Of a stretch of 64,000 nt of DNA, positions 25,467-38,865 are shown one piece after another (position 1 is the stretch's first letter; every line of letters begins with the position of its first letter). This DNA is from Salvator merianae (taxonomy: Eukaryota; Chordata; Lepidosauria; Squamata; Teiidae): positions 40,215,192-40,279,191 of the forward strand of contig QVOM02000073.1 in the NCBI GenBank assembly GCA_003586115.2. The letters run 5' to 3'. A model generated the notes under the pieces. The model was not told the DNA's origin and did no database searches. It saw only the letters and a program-made list of their open reading frames with translations. The position numbers and the translations under genes were made by a program.

Positions 25467-26261
25467 TCTAACTGCCTCCCTAGACAATTAATGTATTCCA
25501 ATGCATTTGAATGTGTGGGAGTAGTCAATATTTACAGTTTTGACTACATGCTCCTGTATTCCTTTTTATTTTCCTCCTTTAATAACTTCTTTGACTCTGG
25601 TCATTAAGCACCTTGTTATCTTTCTGGTCTTGGCACCACCTTTTCTGATCTTCGTTATACACTTGACTGAACTCCATTATAACGCTTTTCATTTTTGGTC
25701 TTCCCTTTTCATATGCCTTTTAGCCAACATTCTCCCATTGAAAACTTTTCCCCTTTTGGAATAACTTGTGACTATTTTGTACTTTCACCGCAGTTGTTCA
25801 CTTTTATAAATGCTGCATTTCAGTTCTGAATGTTAAATGGTTGATCAGCATTCAAGCATCTCTAATGATTACCTAAATGTATATGTGAGATCGTGATCTA
25901 ATAGTTATTGGCTCCACAAATAGAAATCTAGAATAATTGTGGAATTGCTCTATGGAAAGAATGACCTAAGTACTAAAGTTCAAGCGATATTTGAATCATG
26001 TCTGTTTGCTTGCATAGAATCAGAGGCCATGAAATCCGTGGTTTTCTGCACCATCACTTCTCCTGAGATCTGCATCAACTAGCAAGCACTAGAGTAAAAA
26101 GTCAGAGTGTGAGGACTATTTTTAGGCCACTGCCGCAAGCATGTGCAGCCTGTGTATTAATAGCAAAAACATGCACTGTTGAGTAGCTCACTCAACCCTA
26201 TTTTGATGGGTAAATTCAAAAGCCTGTGAAAGTCTCTAGTTCAGCTCAGGAGCCTTATAGG

Positions 26262-26797
26262 CCCTTTCTGCACTTACCTGCTTAAAGTCAGGATCAGTGG
26301 GTCCAGAACAGCCAGGCCCACTGATCTCAACCATGGGACATTTGGGGCAGGATCAGTGCTGTCTGCATCAATGGCACTGACCTGAATTAGCCAATGCTGT
26401 GGCTTTGAAGCTCACGTGAGTTTCATGGCTCCATCCCCATACCTCTGAGAGTTTTAGAAACAAAAGTCCTTAGCCTCAGGGCCCATTTCAGCAATGTGCT
26501 ATGGTGCGTCACTGAAATGTGCTCCCCAGTAGTCCTAAACATGGGAGGCATGCCTTCTGCATGCCTCCCATGTTCTGGATCAATCAGGGCCGCTGAACCG
26601 CCAGTAAACATGATTAAATGGTTTAATGATACAGATTAAAGCCTCCTGAATCTGGATTAGGCTCCATCTAAAGCAAACAGAGCTGTACCAGCAGGGGTGA
26701 AGACTCCTATATCCATATTAATGTGCAGTTCTGGAGGCCTAGTTTCAAGTTATGTGCACCTTTAATCTGGACTAAAGGCCTATGTAGAAAGGGCCAT
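26262..26797. mobile_element. Family A TIR element (subtype 2)
   Basis: TIR TAGGCCCTTTCTGCACTTAC on the left opposes GTAGAAAGGGCCATAG on the right. Inside are GATCAGTGGGTCC, CAATGGCACTGA and an opposed GGGAGGCATGCC / GCATGCCTCCCA pair. The 33.5-33.9 kb copy carries the same blocks in reverse orientation. Ends may have a TA-type target but this is not decisive. Confidence 0.75.
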
Positions 26798-26999
26798 AGT
26801 TTCTTTCCACAGTTCAAAATTTTGGATGGATAACATGGACAGACATTCCCCTTTTCTTTTCTTTTTTTCTGCTTAGACCTTAACTAGATAGTGTAATTTT
26901 TTGTGAACGGTCGCCTGATGCCTGTGAATTTCTGCAATCCATAATCAGACATTTGTTTCTGTAGGATTATCTTTTATGTGTATATTTTACTTTCTTTCT

Positions 27000-28774
27000 G
27001 TGGGACATGAGATCTTCTTCTTATTCCCCTGACAGCCTTGTAAAGAAAATTAGTCAAGGAGGCTGAGCTAGGATCTCCTGTGAGGACTTGAAGCTTGATC
27101 TCTGATTATATCGTGTTCCTTTGAATAATCCAAAATAAAATAAACTCGTGTACATTAACTCTATGGAACAAAAGTAGGATATAAATATAATAGGTATATC
27201 AAACTAAGGCTGCAGTCACAGCAGAGATGAACAGAGCAGTTTGGTGGAGTCATGTACAATTTTCTTTGGCATTCAGTCACACATCTATCTTTCCCATTTT
27301 TTTAATTATTTTTTTAAAATAATTTACAAGCAGTTTGCCAGCATGGAATAGTGGCCACAAGGGATGAGCTGAGCTGGGCTTACACTGAACTAGCTTACTG
27401 CAAACAAGCCTAGTTCGACTGGCCCATTATCAAGCTGAATTGAGTTTAAAATTTGGGGCGCAGTTTGAACATGCTTAGTACTTTTTATATCTATATGAAA
27501 CTGCTAACCCAAACCCACAAACCCAGTCACAGAGTGAATTGACTGCCCTGTGAGAGAGATAGAAGTCCTATGGACCACAGCAACACTCCCTCCCCTCCCT
27601 GCTGGTCTGGAACAGTGCTGCACAGAGTAGCCTGGAGGACAAAGCTGGGTAAGACTAGGTCTCAGTAATGCATGCCAGATCAGCCCCTTCATCTAGGATC
27701 AAGTCATGTATGACTGATGTTTCGTTCTAGCATTCAGAAGCAGCACTACCAGAGCAGTGGGCTGGTTGATAGTCCTTCCCAAACTCTGCCATTTGGGAGG
27801 CAGAACAGAAGGGGTGATAGCTTTCATATATCTAACAGGTTATTGACTCTCCAGCAAAGCCTCTTCCCCACTCAAACAAAGACCTATATTTTAAAGCATT
27901 TGATTTTAGCACAGACACTAGACCTCTGTATCCCTTTATGTTGTTGTTTTCAGGACTACAGTTTCAACACACAGTTACCTGAATGGCATTACCTGTGGCC
28001 AGGGAAATAGGAAGAGTATTTTACCATTTAGAAAGCTCACCATTTATCATCTCAATTGATACTTATTGTCTGTGCCTCCACTACTGGGGGGGAGCCAACT
28101 AAGATCAGATGTCTCTGCTGGAGCGTCCTTCCTATGGTTCTATCAAGTGGTTCTGTGTCTCCAGTTGATGCCATGAAGGCACGGAGAAGACCTGATGGCC
28201 AGGATACTCACCTTCTGTGCCATCCTTTGCACCCTCAACTTCAGTCACATGGGAAGGGTATTAACCAATAAAATCAGGTGACCAGAACAAGCCCATTAAG
28301 ACTCAAGGGGAACAGTGGTGCTACTGAAAAATTCATGCTACAGACAATGGAGTGCAAGTATTGCCAATGGATTCTACCCCATCACTTTTTTTTCTGGCAA
28401 TAATCACTGCTTCTTTCTCTAGCTTCAAACACACTTACATCTGCATACCATTTATTTTACACTACTGCCACTACCTTGCAATGCTTGCTACTGTCAAGTG
28501 CAAATAGGCCCTAAGTCATCACAGTAGGTGTGACTAGGCCATTCCAGGCCAAAAACAGCCTGACTTCCTGTCCACCCCTGAGACAGACTTAGGCCGCAGC
28601 CTTAGGCTGCCTAAGGTTGTTTTGCATGTGGGATTGTTCTCATTCCAGTCTGCCTCTTCCCCCTCTGATAAGCATTCTAGATTAGAAAAGGTAGATTAAA
28701 GATGGGATAAGAACACATATACACTGCCACCTCTAAGGCACTTATGAACTGCTTTTTTGCTATGTGTTTTTTGT
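27000..28774. other. Unannotated gene-free stretch
   Basis: No convincing gene or element. At 28.59-28.76 kb, AGGCTGC/CCACCTCTAAGGCAC fragments resemble the MITE family of 20.44 and 56.12 kb, but are too degraded to delimit. Confidence 0.4.
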
Positions 28775-28775
28775 T

Positions 28776-28973
28776 GTTATTAGGTACCACAGAGTTGTGG
28801 CCAGCTCCTGGTTGACTGCATGGGCACCTCCGTAGACACTTCTATGCAGTTTTCTTGGCAGAAATATAGACATGATTTGCCATTACATACTTCCAAGGAG
28901 AGGTTGGGAGTCGAACCAGCAGTTCTGTGCTTTCCAGGCAGTTTGCTCTACCACAGAGCTACTCTGCAGCCTA
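28776..28973 (-). mobile_element. tRNA-derived SINE, Sauria type
   Basis: Read on the minus strand, the head is tRNA-like. GTAGCTCTGTGGTAGAGCA (A box, about 28967-28949) is followed at normal tRNA spacing by GGTTCGACTCCCAACCTCTC (B box, about 28917-28898). The body then gives GCCAAGAAAACTGCATAGAA and AGGAGCTGG, ending in a TAATAACAACAA tail near 28776. This arrangement (tRNA head, Bov-B-related tail) is that of squamate Sauria SINEs, recalled from knowledge of the family. Pol III transcribed when intact and mobilised in trans by a Bov-B-type LINE. Its presence is the strongest pointer to a squamate. Confidence 0.72.
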
Positions 28974-29658
28974 AATGAACTCAAATTTCAGTGAATACTT
29001 TATCCTCAAGTTATGTTCCCAGAACACTCAGGTAAAAAGGGGGGGGGGGAGAAAGGAAGCACTACGACATTATATTTTCTCAAATATCTCTTTTTCTGTC
29101 CTTTTTTTTTTTTTTTAATGTCTGATAAAAACTATCCATTGACCTCTTTTCAGAGCAATAAAACTCAAACTGGATATTAGAGACACCGAGAAGATGATTT
29201 CACAACTGAAAACCTTTCTTATTAAGGGTTTTAATACAAAAGTAGGCTGCATAGTCAATGTTTTAATCACAGATCATGAGGTATTTGTCTAACAATAGAA
29301 GCATCAAAAGTAAAGCCAGAGGCAGACAGGCAGGCAAGGAAGCATCAGTATTTTTTGAGTTGAAGTTTAGCTTATAGGCATTTGAAAACACAAAGAACCT
29401 TCTTGGCATGTTTGCAGTAGAAAAGCCGAGGGACTTGGAATTTAATCTCTCTTTTCAGAAACACATGATAATAGTACATAAAAGTAAAAGGCTCCCTGGG
29501 AAGGCCCTGGTGACTACCCTGGGAAGTCAAAGCAGTACGAACACAGGGGTGAAAAACAAACAATGTAGAAAGATTCTTTTTAGTCATACTGACCTCATGG
29601 TTATATATCAGCCATTTTACTGCTCTATCTTCATCCAAACTATTTGGCAAAGCTCTTC

Positions 29659-29790
29659 TTTCTTTCTTTCTAACCCTAACTCTAGGGGGGTTCGTCCTTC
29701 CTTTCTCCCTTCCTTCCTTCCTTCCTTCCTTCCTTCCTTCCTTCCTTCCTTCCTTTGTTTCTTTCTTTCTCTTCCTTCCTATTTTTCATT
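29659..29790. repeat. (TTCC)n / (CTTT)n microsatellite
   Basis: A core of about twelve TTCC units at about 29708-29755 is bordered on both sides by CTTT units. Confidence 0.95.
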
Positions 29791-30540
29791 CCTATGTCAC
29801 ATTCTAGATTCACAACTTTTTAGGAAAAAAAGAAAAGCTTTAGTGTAAAGCACTACCACACTGATTGTGCTATAGAAACATGATTGGTGCAAACAGAATT
29901 AAATGGATTGTTAGCCTAGTGCAGGTCTCCCCCCCCCCCTTTGTTTTCTTAAGGTTTGGAAAGGCTAAGATCATTCCTTTCTATCTTTTTTGTTCCTTCA
30001 TTGCCTAAAAGTGCAAGCCATAAGAAAGATGTAGTCAGATGCTATATATAGAATATAGTCTTGTAAGGGACTGGCTGTCAAAGAGCTGTGGGCGTCTGTC
30101 TTTTCCCTCTATTTCTGTCTCTGTCTGTCGAGTGAAGAGTGCATGTTTATTGCTCCAGATTGCTCAGTGTGACGTCAAATTTCTGCATGACTTATAAAAG
30201 AACATTTAGCAGATAACCAAAATTCTTCCAAATTGGAAGGCAGTGAAGATGGCTGTCCTTGCAGGATACTGGTGACAGTTTTATTGGAGTGTGGAGGGAG
30301 AGGAATGACATTTCATGCCTCCATTGGACCTCTTTTATTCCCTACAAGCATCCATGCATGCACTATTTCTCTCTCTACTTCTGGCCCTAACACCACTGGT
30401 GTCTAGAAAGAAACACCACAAAAGCAAAGCTAAACCCTGACACAAGCTATAGACATGTGATGGATCATTCTTAGGATCATGAACTGATTCCAGACAGAAT
30501 TTTGTTCCCCTTGAAGGATGAGGCATGGTTTCTTTCTTTC

Positions 30541-30576
30541 ATTTTCATTCATTCATTCATCCATCCATTCATTTGT
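30541..30576. repeat. (CATT)n microsatellite
   Basis: Interrupted CATT/CATC units, about nine copies. Confidence 0.9.
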
Positions 30577-30711
30577 AGCATTTATAGGCTTCCTTTCTTC
30601 TGAAGTGTCCAAGGTATTCTCTTGGACAGTGTTCTCTTCCACTCATCATGTCTTAATTGTAGTCATATGAAGTAGTTAGGCTAAAAGGAAGTTGCTTGTC
30701 CAAGACCACTT

Positions 30712-31277
30712 AGGTCCTTCCCACACTCCTTGGTATACCAAAGCAAGGAGCAGCCTGGGACAGGCCAGGGGCTTGTCATCTGCATGTTAGTGTGGACCAG
30801 TGCAGGTCCTGCCTTCACTTCTTATGGCCTGTCTGCTCTGGACTTGGCCATGGATTGGGATAGGGTGCCAAAATAGCATCCTAACCTAGTCTACCAGTTG
30901 ATCTTTTCAAACAGGTCCACAAGCAGATCTCTTCTGGTATATCAGACCATGAGGATGTGTGAATGACACACCTCTGTGGTCCAGTATATCACAGGGGACC
31001 CTTTATGGCAATGCTCTAGGAAGTGCTGCCAGAAGTGGTATACTTCAAAAGGGCCCTTATGGAAATATCAAAGGCTGGGAACTTTCATTCCTGGTCTTCA
31101 AAGCCTCAACATTGCATCTGAGGGCACTCCGGAGGCAGGGGCTGGGCCTGGACCTGAACAGGCCTGAAGCATCCACATCTGGGTGGCCCTATCCCACTCC
31201 AAAGTCAACATGCTCCAGTGTGGGATGAGTCCCATCCTGCTCTGTCCCAGAAGAAGGGTAAAGTGCAGAAAGGACCT
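30712..31277. mobile_element. Family A TIR element, long copy
   Basis: Left AGGTCCTTCCCACACTCC, right AAAGTGCAGAAAGGACCT: a clear TIR at the expected distance (566 bp). Internal blocks are GTATATCAGACCATGAGG opposed by CTCTGTGGTCCAGTATATCA, and GGGAACTTTCATTCCTGGTCTTCAAAG. It is one of the best-delimited copies and a good basis for a consensus. Confidence 0.8.
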
Positions 31278-31397
31278 CAGGCACCACTGTTATGGGAATT
31301 CCTCTGAACCAGACACATGTGCCCACATTCCCACATGCAAGGATTGAACTGATTAACTGAATCCAAGGGAAAATGGGGAGGGTGGGCTTTGCACCAC

Positions 31398-32740
31398 CCC
31401 AATTTTTAAAAATAATAGTTTTATTAAACAAATGATAGAGCATTACAATTGATCACAAAAATCAATGTGGAAAAGCACAAAGAACACAGTATCCAAGCTG
31501 AGCAATGTCTGAGGGATAAAATGTATTTGACTATGGGGATATCTCATGTAAAAGTGGCAAAGCAACAGCTTCTGGCTAAAAGGTTACTTTTAAATGGCAA
31601 GGCAAAACTGCTTCTGGCAGTCTCTGCTCAACTATTACTCTTAAAGGTATGGCAAACAGTCCTCTGAGCCAGTTCAACAGTGAAACAGAGAAAGGGTCAC
31701 AGCTGGTGAAGGGACAAGAAAGCAGAAGAACTAGCAGGAAATGGGAGCTTAAACTGAGTAGATGTGCTCCAAGTGGAGTCCTGAAGGTTTCTAAGGCTCT
31801 GTATCCACTTAAGGTTCAGGGCATCCATGGGTGCAACTTCTGGGATTGAGCACATTTCACAGTGGAAGGGTGTACAGCAAAGGACGATATGTGTTTATCA
31901 TGTTACAGCATCTACATGGATGCTTAAGATGTACCCTGGTCATCCATGCCCTCAGGTGCTTTAGGGACAGGGCATCCAGAGGTTCTTGCTCCCTAGAGCC
32001 ACACACTTCCACACACTCATCTAAAGCAAACTGTTTTTAATCCAATTTGAATGGATAAATTCACCTCCTTCCCCTGTATGGATGCACAGGAGAGAAGCTA
32101 CTGATTGGCTGGCCTCCGGTGTCATTTGCAGGCCCTTTTTAAAAAAAACAAATTGGAAAATTGTTTGATACAAAAATGAGACACGATACATCTATTGACA
32201 AAACTAATCAAGAAAAAAATAGTCACAGGATTAATTTAACTTATACTAGAGTCTAGTATTCTTTTCTTCCCTATAGGTTACGTGTCCGGGTACAAAAAAT
32301 CTTGAGCTTAGCATTTAGTTCAATATCTGATACTCTTTTTAAAAAAATGCAGCTATTGCTGTAAATCTTGCAGGATCTTTGCTACTGCAAGCAGACGTTT
32401 CATTAATAACAGTGTTCTGGGATCAGTGGCGAGTCATGCATTTGCTCACATTTCCACCATCCCATGGTGACCTGGAACCTCCCAGCTGAGATTCAGAGTG
32501 CCCAGAGAGATGCAGGCTTAAGGAGTTTATATAGCCAAGTAAGTATTTGAATCCAGGTAATCGTCACATACCTGGCAACAACTCCGGGACATCTCTTTGA
32601 TACTTAAAGCTCCCTTCATACATTATCCTTCAGTTTGGGGTAGCTGAAGTATTTTAATAGTGTTTAACCATTTTGACTGATCCTTCAGTGTTTTATGTGA
32701 CCCATCCTGGGATCTGCTGAAACGCGAATTGCAGTTGTGT
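31398..32740. other. Unannotated gene-free stretch
   Basis: 31410-31435 has an antisense-polyadenylation look (TAATAGTTTTATTAAACAAA), possibly the end of an LTR or LINE on the minus strand, but no supporting domain follows. Nothing else is recognised. Confidence 0.35.
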
Positions 32741-33104
32741 CCTTTGATGAAGCAGGAGACTAAACAAACAAAAGATGCAGAGAAGTATTGTAGGGTTAAA
32801 ATTACATCCTAATGTATCTAAAGCTTTCCAAGCCAAAGTAGTTGTTTCTGACACACACATCATCTCCAGTGTTCTTTCCTTTTATTTTTCTATCACTTTG
32901 CTTTCTCTCTCTTCCCCTCCCTTTATATCATTCTCAATTAAATTAAAGATTGGCCTGACGCCATTTGGCTTCTAATTCATGGCAAACACAAATGACATTA
33001 TACACAGGGTAAACATTTTGCTGCACATCCATGGCATAGTGGGTGCACTGGAACAGTGCAGGGCCCACATGGCTGTACACTCATCCAGCACGCATCCAGC
33101 CATA

Positions 33105-33182
33105 AGCACTCATTAGAGCACTGTAAAGGTAGAGTGGGAGGAAGTGTTCTACCTTTACAGAACTCTAATGTGCCAGTGCTGC
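33105..33182. repeat. Hairpin with about 23-nt matched stem
   Basis: CATTAGAGCACTGTAAAGGT pairs with ACCTTTACAGAACTCTAATG around a loop of about 14 nt, with further outer pairing of AGCACT to AGTGCT. Probably the centre of a palindromic MITE; a pre-miRNA shape is also possible. Confidence 0.8.
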
Positions 33183-33529
33183 TTCTCACACAACTCACCT
33201 AAGTCATATTCTTTGAAGTAGCATCAACACAACTATTGAACTGGACACAGGAAATGACCTACTTCCCATATCCTGACTGAAAATATTACAACCAGGGAAT
33301 TAAACTTTTTGCAGCCAGGAACAATGGTAGGCACATAAACAGCATGCCACTGCTTTCAGAACAGCACTGGGCTTCACTTTGACCACCAAGTGGAAGTGCA
33401 TTACCGGTTTCATTCTTATCAGAACCCATCAGGTCAGGCAGCCACATTAAGCCCTGCACATTAAGCCCTGCAGCCACATTAAGCTTTGTGCATGGACCCT
33501 TAAGAGTCCATGTAGTTTCCTTCTAGTTA

Positions 33530-33864
33530 GTGCAGATCTATGAGGCCACGCCTCCCACTGATCCGTTCTGTCTGCACAAGACAGAACAAGATCCAGATTA
33601 AGGGAGGCCTTAATCTGGATCTCTGATAGGCACATGTTCAGGACTTCCAGGGGGTCCCTTTCAGTTCCTAGCTTTCAGAGGCATGGGAGTGTGGCTGCAA
33701 TGCTAAACTGAGCTTTGTGGCCACCGTGTGGCCTAATCTGGATCAGTGCCATCTGCACCAATGGCACTGATCCCACCCATACCTCCCCACAATCCGTATC
33801 AGTGGACCATGCTAATCTGAACCCACTGATCTAGATCTGAAGTGGGTAAGTGCAGAAAGGGCCT
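33530..33864. mobile_element. Family A TIR element (subtype 2), reverse copy
   Basis: It ends GTAAGTGCAGAAAGGGCCTA, the reversed family A TIR. CAGTGCCATCTGCACCAATGGCACTGATC and the CCACTGAT blocks match the reverse of 26262-26797. The left end is not found; just outside, CACATTAAGCCCTGC is tandemly repeated at about 33436-33480. Confidence 0.65.
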
Positions 33865-33899
33865 ATATCTTCTAGCTATACTTTCTATTTGACACAGAT

Positions 33900-36800
33900 A
33901 TAGATGAGTGTGGCAGTCTGAATTTTTAAAAGCACCACAGTCTGCCATTTATCCTTCTCTTCTTAAAAAAAACCCAGATGGACTGCAATGAAATTCAATA
34001 CAAATATAGATAGAAGTACACCTAAGCAATACTTCAAATACAGCATAGTTAAAACCAACTGTCGTTTCTTTCCATAGGGTCTTAAATCATCCCATCCAAG
34101 CATCTTCAACCATTTTTGTAACAAGGACTGGTTCTGAGTGCTCACTGATATGCTGACAGTGTGAGAAAAGAAGCATTGTGAATTTTCTTATACAGCTTTT
34201 TAAGTTGATCAACCTGCTTTCCCTCTCTCATCAAAAAAACTCTATATCTGTAGTGATCAGTTTCCCAATATCACATCACAAGTACTGGAAAATAACTAGG
34301 CAGAGGGGAGATTAATATGTTAAAGTTTCAGTAACACATTTGTGGATAATTGAAGTAAATATTGCTGAAGAAAAGAAGTTTAATTTCAAGATTGCCTACA
34401 ACTTACCAAGCAACCCACACTGTTAACAATAAAATTTGGATTCCTGTAGCTAGGCATGCTGTTTTGCTTTACTGTTTTTAGAAATTCTTTCTGCTAAAAA
34501 TGTCTCAAATAGCAAATGCCATCATTTTAATTATATCTTTCAAGGATAAGTCAAATGTTACCATGCAGGTGACTCCTAGAATATCACTAGATGTAGGAGT
34601 AGATGCTGCTGCATTTTATATCAATTCTAATAGTGGCAGTAGTGAATTAATATGACTGGATATAGCATGATAGGATACTACTGTCAAATAAAATTACGTC
34701 TATTTTTTTAAAGCATGCATATCTACGATTTACTGGAGTAAACCACATTAATTTTGAGTGGACATTAGGAATGATCATTCTGTCATATTGGATCCAATAT
34801 GCTGGCCTGAAGATGACATTTTTCAGAAGGGGTGTGTCAAACATGCTACTTCTCTCTCTTTGGTTGGTGCACCTGTTCTGGATCTTGGGGTGCAAACTGA
34901 CTGCCACTGCTCACCCTGACCCCTGGATGATATTCAGCTGCCCTTTTAGCTGCTTTTAGACATGGCCAAGCAAATATTGAATGAGATATGGTTGAGAATC
35001 TTTATGTGTTATGTGTGTTTAGCAATTTTTCTACTGAGCATGGCTCTACATGATTCAAGAAACAACTGTGCTTCTGAGGATTTTATGGGGCATGATCAAA
35101 AGCTGAACTGAACATGGATATTCTCCTCATGCCTATTTTTTATTAGTCCCATCTTACACACATATTGTAATAACTATTCCCTATCCCAATTGTGTGTGCA
35201 TTAGTGTGCTCATACACTTAAGAAGAACAGCCTGTAGATTTGGACCACAGACCACAGGAGTGAGTCAGAGGCAAAACCAAAAGTCTTGCCAGGATCCAAG
35301 TCATTGTTCACCATGTCCCAGCTCAAACAGGCAAAAGGAAGGCTTTCTCACTTGTTTCTGCCCCTCCTTTACCATCCCATGAACTAAATCCTTGAGCTAC
35401 CATGACAATCTAATTGGATTATCATTATTTCTTGGTAGAGATTGGTAGGACTGAGCTGTGAATCAATGACAGCAATTTCAGCTTGTCCTGGGGAAGGACC
35501 CAACTATTTAATACCATTTTTATTTCCAGAATGGGACTGAAACCAACTTGGCTGCCTTTATGAGAAGCACTTTGAAGAAATGCATTTTGATGCATCAGAC
35601 CAGATTAAAAATTGGGAGAGGTGCATAGACAAAGACCTGCTGCCACCAGGTGAACTTTGCATTGAAGTAGAGTGTGGTATTCATATGACAGCAAGCCATA
35701 TATCAACTCGACCAGTTGAGTTGTTTAACGTAGGAGGTAAAATGGCTTCTGAAGTGGGTCCAAAAGCAGTCTGAGTGGAAATTGCATCAGTATATTGCCT
35801 CCTCCCCCTTCTGTTCATCCACATGGGGATGGAGAGGCAAATTATCCAGTGCATACCACCCTGAAAACTGTTCAATCCATATGACATGTAAAATTACTCC
35901 TGAGGTAGTGAAGGAGACTCAGGGGTAGGCTGGAGGTGGCTAGAGGTTGACCTAGGGTATCTGGGTGGAAGCAACCTCTGTCAGAAAGAGTGTGCTATAT
36001 AATAGTGTCTGAATATCTTACGGTTTTTTAAAAAGGAATCAGGCAGGAGTTTGTGTTGTCATCATGTTTTTTTTAAATCCCACCATTGATAGCCATGAGA
36101 GAAGTGCTAGAAAATTGTAAGGATACAAGCCAAATTAAGACAGATGAATTTCAAATGAAAAGATGCAATAACATAATTTTAGTAGAAAGCTCCAAAGAAA
36201 AACAATTTGATTTTGTAGTGTTCCTTGAAAAATATTAGTGAGAAATACAGTCTTTTGATTAATGTAAAAAAACCCAAAGTTATGACAAGAAATTGGTCCA
36301 CATGTCAGATCAACTAAAGCAATGGACTAAAGCAAGAACAAGTCCATACTTTTTCCTATCTGGAATTGTTCATCACAGGGGATGCTGAACATAGAAATGA
36401 AAATATGCACACAAACGAGAAAAGATCACACTGTTAGTTCTTTATAGAAGAAAATGTGGGCAAGTCACAGCACATTGATAGGAACAAAAGCCCAGCTGCT
36501 GCATACTATTGTATGGCCAATTGTAACTCGTGGATATGAAAGCTCAACAGCAAAGAGAGATAATGGAAATCATATTATGGCATTTATAATGATGACACTT
36601 GGACAGAAACTCAGAATAGCTTGAACAGAAAGAAATGGTAATGAGTGGGAGCTGGAAAAAGAAAAAAGAAAGCAGGAAGCAATCTTATAGTATCTATAAT
36701 GGCAGTGTTTCAGTCATATACAGTAAGTTGAAAAAGTTATCTATGGCCACATCCCTATAGGGAAAAGGATACAGCTTAGTGATTGGGTGAGTTGTGTAAA

Positions 36801-38080
36801 AGGACAACTTGTGTGAAACGTGTGTGAGTGCCACCTCAACAGCTACAGCCAGCGGTGGAAGCCTCACACCAGGTTTAGTTTCTGGGAGGAGAGAGCTTTT
36901 CACATTGGATCAAAAATAGCCAACTTCCTGGACCATTTCTGACAGAAATGCAACCTCCCCGCCCCGCCACATAAACCAGCTTTGAAAGGTGTTTCTTGTT
37001 CCTGTACACAGAAAGGGAGGAAGTGCCTATCTGGCAAACATCTGCCCTGGGAGTTGCTGGTATTGCCCTACAGGTAAGATCAGCTCCTGGGGTGGGTGAA
37101 GTGGGTCAGGCACCAGAATAAGGCAGGTGGGTATAAATGCATAACCCTGGAGGCATCCAGATGTATGGGTTCCCTGCCCCTGGGTCAATGTATAGACAGT
37201 CTGTGTTTGGAAAAAGAACTAATCCAAGGAACTGTAGCAGGATCACAGAGAAAGGCAGGGGATGATTGTACATGGTGCAGCTAACTATTAGATCAAGAAG
37301 AGTTCAAGACAAGACTTGGTTTTATGTATCCATTCATTCCACCTCTGGATCCCTCAGGGATATTTGATTTATTCTGCAAAGTCTCTTTATGGATTGTATT
37401 TCAATAACGGGGCTGGAAAACAAAATGCTGCAGTGGTTTCAGGACTCCATTATGAAGCAGTTGCAGAAGTTATAATGGCAAATTGCTGTTCTAGTTGGGG
37501 ATCCTTAGGATAAACTTCTGGTAGGAATCATAGTAAAGACTGGGAAATGTTATAAGTCCCTTTAGCAAATAACATTTGCCTGAAAAAATAATGAATTCTT
37601 CATTCATTGTTTGACTTACGGGGAAAATTATGTCCTAATAGGCAAAACAGATTTTAAATGGCAATGGAAAATCCCCCCAGAAAAAAAACTATAGGTAGGA
37701 TCCACATGGAGGCAGAGCCTGAAGATTGCTCCTAGAGTGATCTTTATTATTCCCCACATTGTTTGCAGCAGTGACAGCACACTGTTCACATACCTGCCAC
37801 TGCTCTGAGCAATGGCAATACTGAACCAGGGAACTTGTGTTCCCCAGTGCAGTGTCTCCTTCAGAAAGCACGTTTCATAGCATCTAAAGGCATGCAATTC
37901 ACTTAGAGCAGTTGTCAATTACACAGTCAACAATCAGACAGAAGATAAGGGCAATGCACTACAGCAGCATCTTCACAGCCCAGGAAATGGTCATCTTTGC
38001 TGCAGGATCTTCCAGTCCCACCATTGAGCATGCTGTGTACACAGGTGGTACCTCCTGGTCTCACAGGTTTTAAGGCTGCA
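33900..38080. other. Unannotated gene-free stretch
   Basis: About 4.2 kb with scattered chance ORFs of 60-100 codons and no recognised domain. GGATCAAAAATAGCCAACTTCCTGGACCA at about 36908 resembles a stretch at about 56990, hinting at another old dispersed repeat. No exon or RNA gene is supported. Confidence 0.45.
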
Positions 38081-38084
38081 GAAC

Positions 38085-38460
38085 AAAGGCTGTTTCCACA
38101 CTTACCTTTGTTCCAGAACATGTTCCAGTCTAGTGGCCTCCTGTCCACAAACTAGTGTAGATCAGCAGAAACTCTACCCACCATTGCTACACTTCATCCA
38201 CACATGATGAAACTACAGACCAGGATAAAGTGCCAAAATGTCACTCTCTTTCCACAAGCAGAACATCAGCAGTATTCCAGACTGTGATTGACAGATCCCC
38301 ATAAGTCAGAATACAACAGAGAGCCTGTTTGGGTGGCACACCAGGAAGCGCCATTGGAAGTTGACACAACACCAAAGTGACCCCAGTCAGAAATATTGAA
38401 GGCCAGAACATTCATTCCCTGCCTTCAAAGGAATAGCTCAGTTAAGTTTGGATATGGTTA
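38085..38460. mobile_element. Family A TIR element, degraded
   Basis: It starts GGCTGTTTCCACACTTACCTTTGTTCCAGAAC, close to the copy at 55.48 kb. GGCCAGAACATTCATTCCCTGCCTTCAAAG near the right side is the family A landmark. The right TIR is not seen. Confidence 0.55.
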
Positions 38461-38728
38461 AAAGTTCCACAGCCTCAGAGTTTCCACCCAGTGCAACTAA
38501 ACACCAGAAAGAAAATGGCTGCATAAGTTGGCCATTTTCTGTGTTTTGCCACTGTTTACAAGGATGTATCCAAGGACTGATCCCCCACTTTGGAGACCAG
38601 CTGAAGACTCAAGGGGGTAGCAACTTGTGATCATTGTACCTTAAGGGTCTTTATTGGGCAGCCTGTGGGGGAATATCTGGATGCCACACACATTTCACCA
38701 CCTTCATGATTAAGGTTCATTGTAGTCT

Positions 38729-38851
38729 TCGCTGGAGGTCTTCAAGGAGCGGCTGGACGGATATCTGTCTGGGATGCTTTAGTGAATCCTGCATTGAGCA
38801 GGGGATTGGACTCGATGACCCTGGAGGTCCCTTCCAACTCTATGATTCTAT
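38729..38851 (+). mobile_element. CR1 3' UTR terminus
   Basis: GGAGGTCTTCAAGGAGCGGCTGGACGG...GGGATGCTTTAG...GCATTGAGCAGGGGATTGGACTCGATGACC...CCTTCCAACTCTATGATTCTATG is the classic amniote CR1 3' end, finishing with the short ATTCTATG repeat instead of poly-A. 5'-truncated to about 123 bp, as is usual for CR1. Confidence 0.95.
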
Positions 38852-38865
38852 GGTCAGCACTATGG

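Noticed and set aside
28896..28970. Functional tRNA gene
   Set aside because: A and B boxes are present but the cloverleaf is incomplete and the body continues as a SINE with a TAATAACAACAA tail.
29671..29681. TAACCCTAAC as an interstitial telomere repeat
   Set aside because: Under two units between CTTT and TTCC microsatellites; chance.
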